Shown here in pieces: positions 35,901 to 49,200 of a stretch of 64,000 nt of DNA; within the stretch, counting starts at the first letter, position 1, and each line of letters begins with the position of its first letter. Below the pieces are notes generated by a model. That model saw only the letters and a list, made by a program, of their open reading frames with translations, ran no database searches and had not been told where the DNA came from. The DNA is from Sitta carolinensis (lineage: Eukaryota; Chordata; Aves; Passeriformes; Sittidae): the NCBI GenBank assembly GCA_032173965.1, contig JAVUNC010000019.1, forward strand, positions 17,166,234 to 17,230,233. Reading direction: 5' to 3'. The translations under genes were made by a program, and so were the position numbers.

Positions 35901-38900
35901 TTGTGTGACAGTGAGTTCCTGTTGTGCACTTCACCTGACAGCAACAAGGGGCAAGGCTGTCTGCTGGTGAAAGGAGAGGCTGGAAGGACAGGACAGGGCA
36001 GGGCACCTGTGTGCCAGAGGGACCCAAGGATATTAAAGCCGCCCACTGCTGAGCCATCTGCAGGTTATTACATGACTTGACGGACAGTCAGTTATTAGAA
36101 AGGAGTCACACCAAGTCCACTGCGTGGGCTTAAGCACATCTCCTCCTGCTATGCTGTTATTTATCTCTTCCCTGTACTTCCAGCATTTGTTTTTAATTCA
36201 TATACTGACAGTGACACATGGCAGGAGTCCACAAATGCATAAGATAGCAGCTGGTTGAGCCCCAAAGGAGCTGTCTTTTGGCAATAAATCCAAGGAGCAT
36301 ACAACAAACCACACTTTGATAGGTACACAGCAGGTTGGTCACTCAAATGCTTATGTACCTGCTTGCTGCAGGGCATGCACTTACTCAGGCAGCACCAATG
36401 CAACATCAGGGCCCTGCCAAAGCAGTCCCTGGGGACCAGTGAGGTGAGGATCACACAAGGTCCCCCAGGTTAGCACAGGGGAACTGCAGTTACCCTCCTC
36501 CTCCCTCCTTTTGACATGAATCGTTGCCACATCCTCTTCTTCAATAATTAAACTATAGCTGAATAATTCAGAGTCTATTCAGAATCTATCCAGATTGTCT
36601 ATTGTCTGGTGCTGAGCAGGGGCTGACTGCAGCAACACACCATACACAACAATGCTGTAATAAAATACTCTTGCTAACTCCAAGGATGACTTTTTTTTTC
36701 TACAAAGCCACCTTTGGAGTTTTCTTCGGTTGGTTGGTTGGTTTGCGGTTTTTTGTTCCCTCCCTTCTCTATGCTAATACTGCCCACAACTGTGGATCTC
36801 GAGGTATCAGTGACCAATCTGTCCTTGCCATAAAGAGGGGAGCAGTCTCCAGTATCGTGCTGACAAAGAACTTCCTTCAGAGAGCACCCGGACAATCAAC
36901 TGCATCAGAAAAACAATGTGGTGTCCATACCAGCAGCCTTGTTCAGGCATGCCATAGGGAGGTGCTAGATTTTTCCTCAGGGCCCAAAAGAGCTGACAGT
37001 GGATGGGCTTGAAGGAGCTGGAAAGGGGCTTTGTGACTACAGACTGGAAGACCTGACATGCAAAGGGGGGCTCCCACTTGTCTCAAATACGAATTGCTGG
37101 GAGAGGCTCAATCTTCACCAGTCTTCATCCCCAGCATTGCCCCAGTGGGGTGTGTTTCCCCTGCATTTGGAGCACAAGACCTGAACCTGCTTGTCAGCTT
37201 GACCCCAGGCTGGAGGGTGGGATACACTCATTAAAATTCATCCTTGCCAGCCTCAGAACATATTCAAAACAGATAGTAATTATATTGTTTCTCTCTTTCT
37301 TTTTCTGTCATCTTCTGCTGCCCCTCACTTTCCTTCCCATCATCTGTTGCTGCTGCTGCCTCCCACAAGCCTTTCCCCCCATTCTGCTCTCCCAGCAGCA
37401 CAGAGGGGTTTGCAGCAGCAAGACCAGGCACTCACTGGCTGTGAGGAGCAGAGACAGGTACAGAGCCACCCTGGCTCAGCAGAGGCTGGGGACACAGCAC
37501 AGGGCGTGCCAAGCAAGCAGTTCTGAGCAAATGAAGTCAAGTAAATTATTGATGCACTTTCACCAGTTTCATCAGCTCAGCTGAGGATGAATTTGGGCCC
37601 CAAGGAAACAGCAGGAGGGCAGCACATGAAGAAGTCAGACCCTGGGGACCAGAGAGCTGAGCTCCACAAGCCACACTGCCGAGGCTGTGTGCACACAAGA
37701 ACAGCCATGCAGCTCCACAACTGCTCAGCCTTGTTCTCCAGCTCTGTAGTATCACTCCTCAGACTAAAACCTTAATGAGTGCTTGCCAAGTTCTTGTAAT
37801 CACACCAAATTTCATAATTTAAACATGTTTTGAAGCTCCAGAGAAAAAAAGTACATCAGTGGGAACCAGCCATCTGGAAAGCTTTGGAGTCTTTTTTTGC
37901 TCATTTGTTTGTTTGCAATTCAGCTATTCCAGTACTGTAAGGGTAATTTAGTTATTTATTTAATTTTAAAGTTCTTAGGTTACAATATGAGTTTTAACTA
38001 ATAGATGAAGGCACAACTCAAGCAGGGATAATTCACCACTATGAAAAGAAAATGATTCCTGAATGATGAATGAGGTTTGTGGTTATGCCAAGGTATGGAC
38101 CATACTGTTAAAACCCATTATGTCCTGATGCTCTTTGCATAATAGTTTCTTGTAATGTCATTTTTCTTTTGCCTCTGAGTTGTAAGAGAGGGGTAGGGTC
38201 ATAAACTTAGGGTACAAAAGAAGAGACAGAATCAGCCTCACCAGCCATGACCTACTGAAAGGCCAAATCATTAAAAGAAAAACAGATAGTGATACAAAAA
38301 AGCTTTCTGAAAACATCCTTTGCTATATGCCATGATCCTGGCCCAGGTGCACTGTACCTTATGAAATTATGCATTACAATATGTGCCAACTCTGCTTTCA
38401 TACAAAATCAAAACTGCTTTAAGTAAGTGATTAGATTATCTCTTCCATATTCACATATTTTTTTTAAAAAAAATTATTCATCCTTGCTGATATGAGTTTA
38501 TGTACCGTATTATTCCTTTCATTTTCTGGACGGTGTTTTTTGTTATGATTTGTTTCAGTGGTCCTTTTGAGGCCCCTAAACAAGAAAATAGAATCAAGAG
38601 AATTGAAAATGAATTAAAGTGAAGGAAGTGAGAGAATATCAAGTGAGCTGTGACAGCAAAGATTACTTTTGGGGGAAAGAAATCAGCACAAGCAGAGGAA
38701 TGAATGGACACAGAGGAAGAAATAATGACAAGAGAAAAAGAGAAGACATAGTAAAAGATAAGAAGTGGCAAAATTTGGAACACTGAAGAAAAAGGTACAC
38801 AACAATATGCTATAGGGGAAAGAAAACCATTAGGCAGCAGAGAAAACTGAAAAGGAAGTCAAAAGAATACACAATTTTATTCCAAAACCAATTGAGAGGC

Positions 38901-41900
38901 CAATAAAGTGTCAAATATAAACCAAAATCAAATAATCCTCTAAATGACAAGATATATGACCTTGGAGGAGAGGCAGCGGTTTTCAGGGTTTATTTTCCCC
39001 AGCCATATCTCAGGCAAAAACTGGAGGTGTTGAGTAAATTTTTAATTGAGATCATAAATGATTTACACGTTCACAGCAATGTGTTCCTCCTTTGTCTGCC
39101 ACCAAGTAAAATTCTTTCACAGCAAGCATCAAACCTTGATTTCCATTGTCATTGTCATAAATAAAAGCTAGTCCTCTAAGCTGTCTCTCCTTCCTGACAG
39201 TACATTGCTCTGTGCCCACTGTCCAGTTGAGAAATTTCTCTTTGAAAGTGTGTATTTTAGAGGAACATGGCAATCCAATCAAAAGAGCTGTTTATAGCCT
39301 TAGGAGGCAAAAAAACAACTGTTAGCATTTGGATGTTTCTACAATTAACATTTGTATGATCTTACATCTTAATGTGAATATATTTGAATGCTTTTGGGTG
39401 CTGCATAATAAAGAGCTGGTTACTAAACTTAGCAGCACTTCATGTAGATTAGACATTATAATTGATGCTTACAGAACAGGACCCAGAGAAATGAATTTTA
39501 TGTTGCTCTAATTTCACTGGTTTAAATTAAAGACCTACAAAAGGTCTTTATACCATGTGTGAAGAAAACAAGTCTTTGTGTTCATGGGTGATGGAAATTG
39601 TGTTTGTTTGTTCTCTAGAAGTGCATAGATGTCTTATAATTCCTGTCCAGGGTGAGCTCTGCATCAGACTTCAGCCTCCTCCTCCAGCATCCCTGGTCTC
39701 TGATATTTTCTCTATTTCCCTGTTTCCTTGCCCTTTGCTTCAGTTCTTGAATAGTGACAGTATTACAGCCTTGATACATGCCCCTGTCCCAAAAAGCCAG
39801 AAAAATACTCCTCACACTGGGGTTTTCTGCAATCCTGTAACCACCCTTTTCCAGCCTGAGGCCTTGGACATGCCATGGGTTTTCAGCTCACAATTTAGGA
39901 GCAGGAGCAGGCTGGATTGGCTTGCCTCCTTTGGCTGGCCTCCCCAAAATCCTCATGTGCTGGTCCATAATCCTTTGCCCCTTCTTTCCCCATCCCTGCT
40001 CCCCTTCATGCTTCTTTCAGCTCTTCCAAAAATCCAAGTTTTTGTGTCCAAATCTGTCCTAACACCTCCTGTTAGTCCAGGCTTTAGCAATCTTCCAGCC
40101 AAAGACCTGGGTTCATGGACAAAGTTTGCAAGAGGAGGTTTTGCCTAGAGCAGAAATACTCACCTTTCTCCAGGGCCTGTTCATGAGCCAAAAGCCTTTA
40201 TTGATCAACCTGTATAGATCTGCTGGCACTTTGTTGTGCCTTCAGCAGAAGAAAGACTGCCAGAGGCATAAAGTGGGGATAATTTATATTACTCAGGCTG
40301 GGAGCTGTATATTAGGATAGATAACCCAAATCATCCCAATAACCATCTTCTACATGGGAGACAATTTGCTGTCCAGATGCCAGACCTGAGGTCAAGCAGT
40401 GAGATTTGCACCTCCTGAGCCAGGGATGTAGTTCACCTGCAGCCTGAAGCAGATGGAGCAGCTGCAGGGCTGGATCCAGGTCCAAAGCCCTTATCCCAGG
40501 TCCAGACTGCAGCCTTGGCCAGCTTCCTCCCAGGCAGATGCTACAAGGCTCTCAGTCTGGCATTGAAAGGCAAAGTGGGACCACCACGTTATGGAGTAAA
40601 GGAATTACTTGGAAATCTGACCCCAGGAGATGATTTTAAGTGCTGGATTCATAAAAACACTAAGGAGAGAAAGATCATCCTTCTTCTCATATCCCGCAAA
40701 GGAATATCACAGAAAGTGTTTGGATGCCAATAAGGAAGAAGGAACCCCCTGAATCTAGAATTTACCTCCATCACAAATAATCCTGAATAAACACCATTAA
40801 AGAGCACTGACAATGCTAGTTCAAAATTCTGTCCCAGCAGTTCCTTGTTAAGCTGGCCTGTTCCAAACACTCTAATCTAAAATTATGTTTATCAGGGAAG
40901 TCATAAAAGCAGGAACTCCAATCAGCAATGTTTGATGAAAGAAAGGAATAGATAAGTTTTTTTCATATGCCTAGTTAAACAATGGTAGAAAAGGGAGGTG
41001 AAGACAACCACAGGCAGGGGAAAACCTGTAATCAGGCCTCATTAATACTATAGTTAATTGATTTTCTGCTCAGATTCCAAAGAGGAACAGGAAGCTTTCT
41101 TTAAGGTGGGTAATAGATTAACAAACATTGGGGAGGCAGAGCGAAAGGGACACATGTATGTAAACAATGGGAACTTTTCCAGTTTTGAAAACTCTATTTG
41201 CTTCAGAAATTAGCATGAAACTCAGTCGTACAATATTCACAGGCAATTTTTAGCTTTAAAAGATTTTTTTCCCCAAACTTTGCATGCTTAAAAAAAAACC
41301 CAAACACTTTTCCCTTTTTGTGAGACTTCCCTTCTCATTTTGTCATATTTGGGGAGCCATAAATTGAAGAATCCAATGTTGCTCAACTCTGCTAATCGCT
41401 TGGCCTACATCTGATTCTCTTTTAAGTGGTGATTTAGATGCTGTGACTAGTGAGAGACTGAAAGAGAAACAAAAACTATTTTCCTAGAATGAAAAAAGCC
41501 TGTTTTAATTCAGTTCAGGTAAACTATTCAGAGTTTTTAAGTGGTTGGTGCTGACTGAGATCAAACAGGAGCAATACAGTGCCAGAAGTATTGTCCAAGA
41601 ATATTATCAAAGTAATGGTCTGTCTAACCACATAAATGTTTATATGGACTATTGCTCTCTGAAATCCCATGGGCTGCAGAGCAGGGCTGTCCCATGGCAT
41701 CTTCCCCTAGCCCTCATATGTCCATTATGTCAGCACTGAATTCATCCCAGGAGTCCAAATCCAAGAGCAATGCTGCCTTACAAATCCGTTTACTTCAAAG
41801 TGCACCCTTTTCCCCCCTCTAAAACCTTTTCCTATTTATACTCTCCTTCAGCAGCTGTGCTTTATTCCCCATTCAACATCCATTTTCCCTTAAGAGGGAT

Positions 41901-43151
41901 AATTAATTTAGAACTCCAGGCAATCAGACATAGGTGAGAAACCAGCTTTCCTGGTGCTGCCTTTCTTTTCTTAGCCATTAAATGGTGCAATTGTGCCTCA
42001 CGTTTACAAGGGAACACACCCAAAATCAAAACCAGAAAAAAATTCCTTCTAATTCTATGCTAACACAATGAAACATAGAAGTCCAGAAGTCATATTTCAC
42101 TATTGCAGTATTAATTGATCCTGGGTTCTTAGGTACTGGAAAATCAAGAACTGACAAAATTAGGCTTTGATGTGTCATTTTCACTTAAGCAACCAAATGC
42201 TTGCCCAAGTAAATAGTTTCAAGAAGTGTTTTCAGGAACCTCGGGTACAGTAATACTTCAGAGATTTCTTTTTCCCATCAGAGCAGAGCAGCCTGTTTGC
42301 ATTTATTGAGGATTTCTGTGTGTGCTCCCTGCTTTTATAGTCCCCAAGGCTGTCCGCAGTCAGGTGCTTCAGTTATGGCGTGAATCTCAGCCCCTCCTTA
42401 CCCAAAGCGATGGATGCAAAAGGTCACACTGACATTGCAAAAATGAAAAAGGAGTCCTCAGGCTACGTGAGCTGTCAGGTGTTTTGTCTGAACTGGTCTC
42501 AGGGTGTTGTTGACCCTTAGAAAGAAATTCATCCTCTGGGATTTGAAAAGGAAGAGGGGAAATGGGAAATTTTTGTTATCCTTCTCTCAGTTGGGTTTTA
42601 ATCCCGTAATCTGAGAGATCATCTCCCTCACCACCTTGGGTGGCCTCGGTTCTCTCAGCCACCTTGTCCTGCTACCTCAGGGGAGGAATTTAATGCAGGA
42701 ATCAGGTCATAGGCATCCTAAGAACATATAAATGGGCACATATAGGTGATCTGTTATTTAGTGAGATCCGTGCTTACTTTTCATCACCCTAGACTGAGGT
42801 CAAATCCTCTTTCAATTTTAACGTATAAAAAGCTATTTGTTGATACTGTCATTAAACGTATTATTAATTCCATACCCTTCACGCAATGAGTGACTTCTGC
42901 TAGCCTGCTTTTTACATGATTTCCCTTTAGAGCTAAAACAGCTGGGATAGTGAAAAATATATTACATGTCACTTCCCACCCGCCAATATTGGCAGAGTGC
43001 ATCAAGTACGAAAGCGAAAACATTCACACATGCAGCGTTCTATCACAGTGAGTCTACTTGGACTCCTCTTTTAATAAAATCCAGGTGATTCCGTGTGATT
43101 CTACCTTTGCAACACAGCATGTGCTCACGCTGGATGCATTGTGTTTTGCAG
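29901..43151. other. Long non-coding stretch right of the CpG island
   Basis: No supportable coding exon. Composition returns to AT-rich after about 30.4 kb. Small items are a (GGTT)4 tract near 36729, a T9A9 palindrome at about 38459-38477, and splice-like sites at 35840-35945 on the minus strand (see findings). Longer frames such as 37078-37584 and 39555-40148 (plus) show no domain and no family resemblance. It is intergenic, or intronic to the proposed plus-strand transcript. Confidence 0.4.
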
Positions 43152-43293
43152 ACGCTACAGGAGAAGCCTGGTGGAGAGGGGCTTGCAGATGAGAGCGAGA
43201 GAAAACTACATTTACAGTAAATAAAAGCATCACCCACAGAGGATCTCTCAACTCAGTGACCTTTGAAGTTGCAAGGACACGTGGCCTAGACAG
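43152..43293 (+). ncRNA. Candidate spliced exon, probably non-coding
   Basis: The plus strand has a good acceptor (GCATTGTGTTTTGCAG) and, 142 bp later, a consensus donor (CTAGACAG then GTAAGGG). All three frames contain stops inside the segment, so it is not an internal coding exon. It could be a non-coding RNA exon or an untranslated exon. An AATAAA hexamer lies at 43219-43224, inside the segment. It is 13.4 kb right of the CpG island and on the strand expected of the proposed divergent transcript. Splice-site pairs of this quality do arise by chance, so support is modest. Confidence 0.3.
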
Positions 43294-46200
43294 GTAAGGG
43301 AATTACATTACTCATTATTTTACGGTGGTTTTGTGCTGTGAAGCATGCTTGTACAAGGAAAGAGCAGTTTGCAAAACTGTGTTTAAAAAGAACTGGATTT
43401 GTCAGCCCTGACAACAGCTAGGGGAAGATTTCAATAAAGTAATAGGTGTTATTTGCCTTTAATGTCTATAATTAGTTAATGCAGCGTAAAAACGAGCACA
43501 TCATTATTCTTTCTCTCTCCACTGTAGAAAAAAATCAACAAAGAGAAAACATGCAAACCCAGTATATTTTAGCTTGTCTTTTAAGAGCCTGGCTCCTGTT
43601 TAGTATGCGTTTAGTAACGATGCATTCAAATGAATAATTTAGACCTTTGATGACAACTTTTCAAGAGCAGTTTTATCAATGTCAGACAGCTTCCTGTTTT
43701 TTACCATAGAAACACAAGACAGAAACCACCACTGCCATTATTAGTTTTGGCTCATCTTCCTGCTGTTTGGATAGGAAAACCCCATTTTAATTTTTTTTTT
43801 CCTAGTAGTGAATTGGCATCATTACTTTTAGAACTTCCTGATTGTAAATGCTGAATCAAATGTATTACCATAAAAGAAAAAAAACCCTGCCTTGTCACAG
43901 CACTGCTAAAGCTGCAAAGCCAGACACTCTTGGGAAATGTTAGAATTTGCACTGTCTTAATTTTTGCAGGTTATTACCTCTGTGTTCTAAGGCACAGACA
44001 GTCACCTTACAGGTACTGACAGGCTTGCTTACAACAGAAACAGTGATGCCACATTTACTGACAGCTGCTGGAAGAGGGAACAAGCCCCACTGAGCAGAGC
44101 AGTTAGCTTTGTTGACAGTACTTTTGGTGGCAGTTGTGTGAGGAAGGATTATTTTAAGGACTTTTATGTTCAGCTGCATGCAATTGCTCCACATTCTGGT
44201 GCTCACGCCGGCAGCCTTGCAGGGGTTAGTTTTAAACAAAGAACTGTCTGACCCTTTATGGGTCTATGGATATAGCAGGTGTAAAGTGTAAGGAGTTCAG
44301 CTTGCCCTGCCTGAAACATCTCAGCTGAAGGCAAAACAGGCTCCAACCTTATATGAATTTTTCCCAGTTTTTTTTTCAGGTTGTAGCTTACTATTTCACT
44401 TTGTTAGGGAAGGATATTTAGAGTAAAACCAACTTTGAAATCAAGAGATCAGCTAAAAATATCAAAAAAACATTTAGTATTCCCTTCCACATGCTCATGG
44501 AGATTTTTCCCAGCTTTTGCTTTGAACCTTATTGATTCTTGTGAACATAATCTTATGTAGGTGCACACCCTGTATAAGGTGCCAAGCTGCACAGTGTTCT
44601 GTCAGATTCAGTAATAGACTTAAATTTAGCAATTTTCTGATTGGAAATAATGCCATTATTCATGTGCCCTTGTACCAACTCCCAAGCTGCTGCCTGGCTC
44701 TCTTGACAATATGACGTTCCTGATGCACATTATCTCAGAGGTCAGTGCAGAAGGAAAGGTGTTATACAACACTCAAGAACAAATCCTCCAAGGAGGAGGT
44801 CTCAGATAGGCACAAAGATATTATATCCCAATCTTGGCACAATATCTGCTGGGTCCTTACACACTTTAAATATATGCAGTGCTCCCTTACTGTTACTTAC
44901 AGCTAAGACATCAGCACTGGCTCAGTACACACCATATAGTCTTTGGGACAGCTGGCCACAAGAATGCTGAAGAGCACTGACTGATGGGCTACACTGTGGG
45001 GAGCATGAGCTTATTCTTATTTTTTGAGGTTGTATGGAGGTTTTTCTTATAGCTTATGATACTTTGTGAGCAACCTGCAATGGCATCTAAAGACAGCAAT
45101 CTAAATCCACAAGCAACCGAGCGGCAGCAGTCAGTTTGTATTCAGAAATTTACTTCCCCATTAGGTCTAAATTTAAGATTTTGGGTCCAGTTTCTCAGTG
45201 GCTTGATTGCTATATCTGAAAATTATATATAATCTTCAGAGTGTTGCGAAAAAGCAAAGGCTAGATCTTCAGCAGCCCAGGTGTGAGCGCAGAGTAAGTT
45301 GGAGGTAGGAGAGACATCCTTAGAACAGCCTGGGAAGCTTGACCTGCCCTGAGCATCCTGCTGCTGCAGCCAGCCTTCCCCCTGCACCCCTGTGCTGCAG
45401 CCCAGACACAAGTCAGGGCTGCCCCTGCCCAGGTGCAAGGGGAGGGCTGTGCAGCTGCAAACAGCTGGCACGGCCTGGGCCGAGGAGGCAGCAGCTCAGG
45501 GTGAGCATTAATGGGGCCGGGAGCACCTTCGGGCTGTGCCCTGCAGCTTGGAGCCTCTGCGTTTAGAGGCCTGCGTGCAAACAAGCACAAAAGCTGTGAG
45601 GACCTGGAGATTAAAATATTTGATATGCTTGAGCTGAAAGGACTTACTGACACAAACCAGGGCCTGTGATGAGAACTTGTTTACCAGGCAGGTGTGGGGC
45701 TGGAAATCAATACAACAAAATTGCTGTGACCAGATATTAGGCTCACTTAGCAAACGAAATTCATTAAAACAAGCTATGCCTCACATCACACCTTTTGCAT
45801 GACTGATTTAACATTGTTACTTCCTTCTTGCTTTCTCCCAGAATGACCTTTTTAGAGCACAATAGTTGTAGAAAATTACTTGTAAAAATTATGAAGTAGA
45901 AAATAAAAGTCAGTCTTTTATAATGAAGCACTTGCTAATAAAGGCTTTAATTAAAATATTGTTGAAAAAGGTAAAATACAATTTAAAAAACAACAGATGT
46001 GTGCATTAAGTCACTTGTGCAACATCTTTAGCAATTTCTTTTTAAGAACCTCTGATGGGTTCTCTTTATATTAAAGATTTCTTTATTCCTTTCCCCTTAA
46101 ACATCAGTTGCCTCACACTTGCACTGTCTATAGTCTTATTAAATAGGTTTAAAAGATTTTCCTACCAGAGTTACTCTGCAAAAGTTATCTGAAGTTGAAG

Positions 46201-49200
46201 GAAGAAGCCTTGTGAATCAGAGGTGCAGCAGACACAATAATAGGAGTGTGTGAAATTGTAGAACAAGGGGAGAGACAGGAGCTGATGACTGGATTACTAA
46301 TAGAGCTGGGAGAAGATCATGAAGTATCAGTATCTAATAAACTCCCTGTATTTCTCAGGCTAATGTGCCTTTCTTCAGATAAAGGACAGAAAGCCCCAAG
46401 GCCCTGCCCACAGAAATTGGCATTGTGCTGCTGACTAACAGTGCCTCTGGCTAATTTAGGCAAGCAGATCAAAATAAGCCTGATAAAAGTAACAAAAATA
46501 AAAATTTGTGTCCCTTGTATCTCCCTTTCCAACTGATATTGTTGGGATGGCAAAGGAGACCTGGCAGGACCACCAGTTCTGCACCAGTACATGCATCTGG
46601 TGTGTGTGCTGTATCCATGTTTTTATGAAGCACATTTTGGGGCCTGATACTTCTTTTCTTTCTTTTTCTCTCCACTTTGGCATCCAAACTGAAATGTCCT
46701 CCAGCTAGTGCTCATCCCAGCAAGAATAGTAGTAGTACTTCTACATGTAGATAGGGGAGAAGAAGAGCTTCAGTCTCCACCGTATTGCTGGCAATCAGCA
46801 GAAACTGAGAACTGTCTTTTCCTCCTAAATCCTCACCCACAAGCTCAGCTTCCACCGGAAGATGCTGTGTGTGGTGCACAAAGCTGCTGAGCCCTTAGGC
46901 ACAGCTATATAATAAGATGTTCATTGCCAGCAGATTAAAATTCAGTTTAGTTAACACCTATTTGCCCACACAGAGCTGAACTGGTAGCAAAGAGCAGGTC
47001 TCATTAGCACTCTGCTGTGCTGCCCCATAGACCCAGGAGCTGATAGCAGTTATTTAGAAAATAGGTATAAACCACAGAAACTACCACAGTTGTGCTTAGA
47101 CTGAGAGACAAAGGTGTGTTGGCTTACTCTGTGGTGCTGGGTGCCCCAGAATTTGGGATATGAGGCTGGATAAGGGATATGCAGGACACACACACCACAG
47201 AGAGAACAAGTGGCTCATTTGACTCCAGAAGCCAAGAGAAGCTATAGGATCCTATGGTCTGGCCATAGCTCTGAGCGGCATCAAAGGAAGATTTTGTTAG
47301 GAAGAAATCCTCTTCTGACATGGAAATCATGCTTTTACTATTATTAAATGTTAATTAAAAAAAAAAAAATCAATAGGAACAGGATGTTTAATTTCTGAAG
47401 GCATAGAGGTCCAGAGCTGAATAGAGCTACAGTTTTATTACAACTGGTTTCAGACTGGGATTTTAAGAGCCCTGCTCTTTGTGCAGATCTTTCTTTCCAG
47501 GAATTCAAAGAAGAATAGAAACTAAGTTGCATTTGAAGCTTGGCTACAAGTTGTTCATCTGCACGTCCCACACGTTTGGTAGACAGGATATTGCATTACA
47601 TTTGTTTTCGCCTTTCTGATTTAAACAATAGCACATCTTCCCCAGGAAACCAACAGCTGAATTACAAGTGACATTGAAGAACCTGGTTCTGCAAGCAAAA
47701 AACTACATTGATTAAAGTTACCAGCTTCAAATTATTTGTTCGAAGTCCATCTATTGCAGTGAAAGCCCCATAAAACCAACCTAGAGTAGAAAGTGTATGC
47801 ATATAATTTGCATAGCTGCCATTCAGAGCCAGACAGGGTAGGAAGTAAGAGGTTACACGCTATTCAAGCTCTAACCCCAAGCCTCAACTCCTTCCACAGT
47901 CTCAGCACAGCTGGAGGTTTTTTTGCTAAATTTGTCATCAGGGTAGCAGTGAACGACCAAGAAAGATAGAAAGAACATAATTAGACTTCAGGCTCAGTAT
48001 CTCAGGAGTGGGAGCAGAGCAGCTCACCACCCCTTTGGAACCAAAAGCTGATCTCAAGAAACATCATAAACCCAGCCAAAATAAAAAAGAGATGTCACTA
48101 AGTGGTTTCATTTGTATTTAGTATAGTTAAAAAGACAGAACTGTATTCAGTTGCACTGTTGAAAGAGAGAGTTTAAGCCAGCTAAGAGTGTGATTTGAAA
48201 CTGAAATGTTGTGTTCTGGTTTGTTTTATGAATGTTCATAAATGCTGCACTTTTAGGTGATTAAAAAAAAAATTGGTGAAATCTAGCAAACTTTTTGCAA
48301 CATTTTCACTGAAATGATGCTTCAGGGGTAGCGAGGTTATGGCATAGTTTCTGAAGGGTGGATTAATACTGGGCAGGAGTTCTCACAAATGTCAAATCCC
48401 ACTGTATTCTAGATTTTTGAAGCATATCATCATGTTCTGGAAAAGAAAAGAACAGTCCATCTTGAAATTTTTTTCTCTTCTTCCTTTGGTTTCTAAAAAA
48501 ACCCTACTTCATTTAGGGTGCTATTTCTGAAGTGGTTATTGAAAAAAATGCTTCTCTGATGTAAGGACCCCAGTTTCTAATGAAATCAATATTGTGCATT
48601 AGTTGTCCTCCCCATCTCTGAAAAAAAATCAAGTCATAAATCTTTCTGGCATCTCTATTCATTCTCCTGATTACACCATATAATGCTGAGGTACAAAGCA
48701 AGCTTTTTTTTTTTTTTACTAAATTGCATGTCTGGAGAGGCTTGTGAGGGGGACTGTGTAGCTGTGGAGATAAAGCCTCTAACTCCACATTAATATATAG
48801 CTCAAAAAGAAAAGAAATTGGAACAGCCATGAAATATGGAGTACAAGATACACCTTACATTAGTATTTCGGAGCTGAAGGAATGGGCTATCAAGATTTAG
48901 GTGGCATAATATTCTGAATTCTATTTTAAAAGCATCATTATCATCAGAGAACACTTAATATAAATCCTTCCTACGGATTCCCTGCAGGAATAAGGTGGCC
49001 TAGCTAACAAAGCCTTGATTTATTCAATAAAACATACTCCATTTTCCTATGAAATGTAGACAAGGCACCTGCTTCTACCATCTCCATGGCTCAGCTGCCA
49101 CTGCCCAAATATTCCTTTATATCCAAGGAGTACTTGGAGTACCAAGGAGTCCTACCACATGCCCTGATGTACAAAGGTCTTCATTCACAGGCCTCACAAG

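Noticed and set aside
37078..37584. 168-codon plus-strand frame with a hydrophobic, cysteine-rich middle
   Set aside because: The hydrophobic stretch comes from a T/C-rich low-complexity tract (37285-37385). There are no homologous features.
39555..40148. 197-codon plus-strand frame
   Set aside because: No domain or composition signal of a real protein, and isolated within non-coding DNA.
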